From Deltaproteobacteria bacterium (lineage in GTDB: Bacteria; Myxococcota; B64-G9), in the NCBI GenBank assembly GCA_030591745.1, contig JAUVAM010000124.1:1-8180 (forward strand): 8,180 nt of DNA. The letters are read 5' to 3'. Numbering within the stretch: the first letter of the stretch is position 1; each line of letters starts with the position of its first letter. Below, in pieces: positions 5,811-8,180 of the stretch. The notes under the pieces were generated by a model. That model searched no databases and was not told the origin of the DNA. It saw nothing but the letters and a program-made list of their open reading frames with translations. The translations under genes were made by a program, and so were the position numbers.

Positions 5811-6554
5811 TCAAGGCGCAGGTACCTTCAAGAGCCCCAACTCGGCTTCGCTCAGCCTGCAGTACATGGGTTCCAGGCTCATGGGGTCGTCGGACTCCCC
5901 AGCCAACAAGCGCTCCAGGCCCAATTTGGCCACAGCGGCGGCGTCTACGACATGGGCCGCGGCCTCGCGCGGAATGCGAATCTTGGATTCCAGGGTTTGG
6001 TGAAACATGACGGCGTAACGCTCCGCCCCAGATCCCAAGATGATAAAAGGGCCGTTCTCTGGCAGTTGAAGTAACTCTTTGGCCCAGGTCGAAGGGTCAC
6101 GGGCCCCCTCGGCCTGGAGGGTTTCCAGGCCCCCTGAAGACAGCAAACGAAAACGGGCCGAAAAAACCTCGCCCTTGAGCGCATCCTGAGCCACACAAAG
6201 TTGGCAGTCTTCTTCTTCCAGCCAGTCGGCCACCTCAGGCTGGGTCCTCGCGCCAAAAGCCAAGGCCTTCAGGGAACTCACACCCAGCAAGGGCTTATCC
6301 AGCACGAAAGCCAAAGTTTTCGCCACGGCCAGACCGATGCGGATCCCGGTGAACGAACCGGGGCCGACGCCCACAGCCACCCCATCCAAATCCCCACGCT
6401 CCATCCCGGCCTGCTTGAGAGCCCGGTCCATCGCTGGCAAAAGATTGACGGAATGCCGACGGTCCGACACCTGCTCTTTGGCCAAGACGCCTTCGCCATC
6501 GACAAGCGCCACCGCGGTCATCGGAGTGGCCGTATCCAATCCGAGCACGACCAT
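5811..6554 (-). CDS. tsaB: tRNA threonylcarbamoyladenosine biosynthesis protein TsaB
   Basis: A 247-residue protein of the ASKHA fold. It begins VVLGLDTATPMTAVAL, the phosphate-binding-like first motif, has RRHSVNLLPAM (32-42), and carries the TsaB signature GVGPGSFTGIR (62-72) followed by GLAVAKTLAF. TsaB is the non-catalytic partner of TsaD. With TsaE they transfer threonylcarbamoyl from the TsaC product to A37 of ANN-decoding tRNAs (t6A), in the cytoplasm. Its length is close to the usual 220-240. The ATG at 6554 lies 1 nt after the rseP stop, so translation is probably coupled; the frame stays open upstream only to a TTG within rseP, which is not convincing. The C-terminal part is more divergent, as is normal for the family. 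Confidence 0.94.
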   Translation of the reverse strand: MVVLGLDTATPMTAVALVDGEGVLAKEQVSDRRHSVNLLPAMDRALKQAGMERGDLDGVAVGVGPGSFTGIRIGLAVAKTLAFVLDKPLLGVSSLKALAFGARTQPEVADWLEEEDCQLCVAQDALKGEVFSARFRLLSSGGLETLQAEGARDPSTWAKELLQLPENGPFIILGSGAERYAVMFHQTLESKIRIPREAAAHVVDAAAVAKLGLERLLAGESDDPMSLEPMYCRLSEAELGLLKVPAP

Positions 6555-6555
6555 C

Positions 6556-8178
6556 TCAGGTGAACACCGAGGTGATTTCGGTCCAGTAACGATGGATGTC
6601 GTTGTAGAAAGCAAAAGCCATCAAGCTGACCAACAAAGCCAGGCCGATGTAGCTTGCCACCACTCGCGACTGCAAAGACACAGGCCTTCGCTGCACGGCT
6701 TCAATGAGGATAAACAGAATATGACCGCCGTCCAAAAGCGGGATGGGCAGCAAGTTGAGAATACCCAAAAGCACACTCAAAAAAGCCATCATGTTCAAAA
6801 AAGTGCCCCAGCCACGCTCAGCCGATTTGCCGGCCACGGTGAAAATCATGATGGGGCCGCCGATGGCCTCGGTGGGGGCCACCCGGCCTTCGAAAATACG
6901 CACGAAACCCAGGATGTTCATCGAAATGGCTCGCCAGGTTTCGGTCATCGAGGCCTTCAGGGCGTAAGTCAGACGATTGGGTCTGGGGATGATCTTGCCG
7001 TGCCGGAGGTTGGCTTGGTAGGTCACGCCCATGCCCTGTTTGCGCATGATCTGCTTGAACTCGTTGGTCTCCTCGATCTCGGTGGGTGTCAAGGCCAACT
7101 CCACCACCTGATCCGACTTGCGCACTTTGACCGGGATAGAGCCCTCGCCTTTGTGTTCGACGATGTTGCGGGAAAACTCGTGCCAAGAAAAAATGGGCTG
7201 GCCGAACATGGCTACAATCTTGTCGCCTGGTCGAATGCCGGCCTTTTCAGCGGGCATGCCGTCCAAAAGATTCAACACATAGAGGTCCACCGGCTCCAGT
7301 CCGGTATAAGCCTCGCCGAACACCCTGGAAAAAGGCGGCGCCTCCTCGGCGGCCATGGGCTGAATTTTGCGATCGAAAATGGCCGGCGCCCGCAAAGTCA
7401 CGACGCCGATGGGCACCTCGGCCGCCCGCATCACGGTCAGAACAAAAGCCTTATGCCCAAGGGACGCAAGCTTGCGCTCCACGTCGTTCCAGCCGGGCAT
7501 GGGTTCTCCGTCAATGGCCAGGATGCGGTCCCAGCTATGCACATCCCCGCTTGCTGCCGGCGAGCCGGGCACCACGCCCAGCAAGTTGCCCTGTCGGTTG
7601 TGGCGCAGGCCTGCGTCGAAGCGCTCGCCGAAAAGCTCCAAGCCGGTCGCGTCCAGCTCCTTGACCGGCGTAATCTCGCGTTCAAGTTGCTCATCGCCCC
7701 GCGTAAAGGCAATCTTGATCGCATCACCTCCGCCGGCCTGAATGCCCAGGTCGACTTCCTCCCAGGTGGCTACATCCTTGCCGTCGATTTGCTGAAGCAG
7801 GTCCTCCGGCAAAAAGCCCGCTTTGTCTGCCGGCGAATTGGGGATAACCCGCCCGACCTCAGGGGCCCGGGCCGTGGCTTGCAGCAAATTGTAGGTAAAA
7901 TAGATGGGCACGGCCAATAGAATGGAGAACAGGGGCCCACCAAAAACGATAAAAAAGCGCTTCCATGCCTTTTGGGTCAAAAAGGCCCGGTCTTGTTCTG
8001 CGGGAGGAATCGGCTCGGTGGGATCGTCGCCGGCCATGCGTACAAACCCGCCAAGGGGAATCCACGCAATGCGATATTCGGTTTCTTTTCGCTTGAAGGC
8101 CAACTTGAACTTGCCAATGCGAATGGGCCCCCCAAAACCCAGGCTGAAGGTCAGGACCTTGACGTTAAAAAGCTTAGC
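6556..8178 (-). CDS. rseP: RseP-type intramembrane zinc metalloprotease (5' end outside the window)
   Basis: The last 540 codons of a site-2 protease. The reading frame runs off the right edge, so the first 25-30 residues, including the HExxH active site, are missing. Visible residues 2-17 (KLFNVKVLTFSLGFGG) are the segment that follows HEFGH in RseP. IPLGGFVRM follows at 40-48, a membrane helix at 74-98, three PDZ-like domains at about 106-172, 197-251 and 297-365, then membrane helices around 460-478 and 507-525. The C-terminal active-site motif NLLPIPLLDGGH contains the zinc ligand Asp483. RseP cleaves anti-sigma factors and leftover signal peptides within the inner membrane. E. coli RseP (450 residues) has two PDZ domains, so this protein of about 570 residues is longer. 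It heads the visible rseP-tsaB-PHP operon. Confidence 0.95.
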   Translation of the reverse strand, partial: AKLFNVKVLTFSLGFGGPIRIGKFKLAFKRKETEYRIAWIPLGGFVRMAGDDPTEPIPPAEQDRAFLTQKAWKRFFIVFGGPLFSILLAVPIYFTYNLLQATARAPEVGRVIPNSPADKAGFLPEDLLQQIDGKDVATWEEVDLGIQAGGGDAIKIAFTRGDEQLEREITPVKELDATGLELFGERFDAGLRHNRQGNLLGVVPGSPAASGDVHSWDRILAIDGEPMPGWNDVERKLASLGHKAFVLTVMRAAEVPIGVVTLRAPAIFDRKIQPMAAEEAPPFSRVFGEAYTGLEPVDLYVLNLLDGMPAEKAGIRPGDKIVAMFGQPIFSWHEFSRNIVEHKGEGSIPVKVRKSDQVVELALTPTEIEETNEFKQIMRKQGMGVTYQANLRHGKIIPRPNRLTYALKASMTETWRAISMNILGFVRIFEGRVAPTEAIGGPIMIFTVAGKSAERGWGTFLNMMAFLSVLLGILNLLPIPLLDGGHILFILIEAVQRRPVSLQSRVVASYIGLALLVSLMAFAFYNDIHRYWTEITSVFT

Positions 8179-8180
8179 GA

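Noticed and set aside
6555..6614. Longer TsaB beginning at TTG 6614
   Set aside because: The extra 20 residues overlap the rseP C-terminus and do not fit the family; VVLGLDTAT after the ATG at 6554 is the usual N-terminus.
6337..7920. A 527-codon open frame on the plus strand
   Set aside because: It lies opposite rseP and tsaB, whose protein motifs are clear. Its translation is rich in His, Gly and Gln with no recognisable domain, typical of an antisense shadow in GC-rich DNA.
8101..8103. RseP start at TTG 8103
   Set aside because: The frame stays open to the window edge, and the upstream residues match the conserved RseP segment following the HExxH motif.

Overview
The window looks like a chromosomal segment of a GC-rich, Gram-negative bacterium with a complex regulatory repertoire. 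A Myxococcota/Deltaproteobacteria-type or Planctomycetes-like lineage fits best. This is inferred from a Hanks-type Ser/Thr kinase fused to a long WD40 array, together with an RseP-TsaB gene pair. The sequence alone does not fix the taxon.

Left part (1-1131, all minus strand): an accessory-looking cluster. A type II toxin-antitoxin pair of the HipBA class lies at the edge; the antitoxin is complete and only the first 59 codons of the toxin are present. Its promoter has TTGACA and a 17-nt spacer and is flanked by two nearly identical palindromic operators. Upstream on the same strand are a 154-residue membrane-anchored protein and a 59-residue acidic protein of unknown function. They have their own promoter candidate and a perfect 6+6 palindrome.

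Centre (1329-4922, plus strand): one very large gene for a 1197-residue transmembrane Ser/Thr kinase. The order is a small N-terminal domain, the kinase domain, one membrane helix, a coiled coil, then 14 WD40 units. The first twelve units are each exactly 42 residues long, and the array is consistent with two seven-bladed propellers.

Right part (4926-8180, minus strand): a tight housekeeping operon read towards the kinase gene. The order is rseP (site-2 protease, N-terminus outside the window, three apparent PDZ domains), tsaB (t6A tRNA modification, 1 nt after rseP) and a PHP-domain phosphoesterase with a 69-residue Arg/Gly/Ser-rich tail. The PHP and kinase genes converge with 3 nt between their stop codons.

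No tRNA, rRNA, CRISPR array or insertion sequence was seen. No gene-free stretch exceeds 300 bases; the longest (1132-1328) holds the divergent control region between the small operon and the kinase gene. The points most worth a second look are the HipBA operator layout with its near-leaderless antitoxin start, the unknown two-gene membrane operon next to it, the very regular WD40 kinase, the PHP enzyme with its Arg-rich tail and altered ligand motifs, and the three-PDZ RseP.
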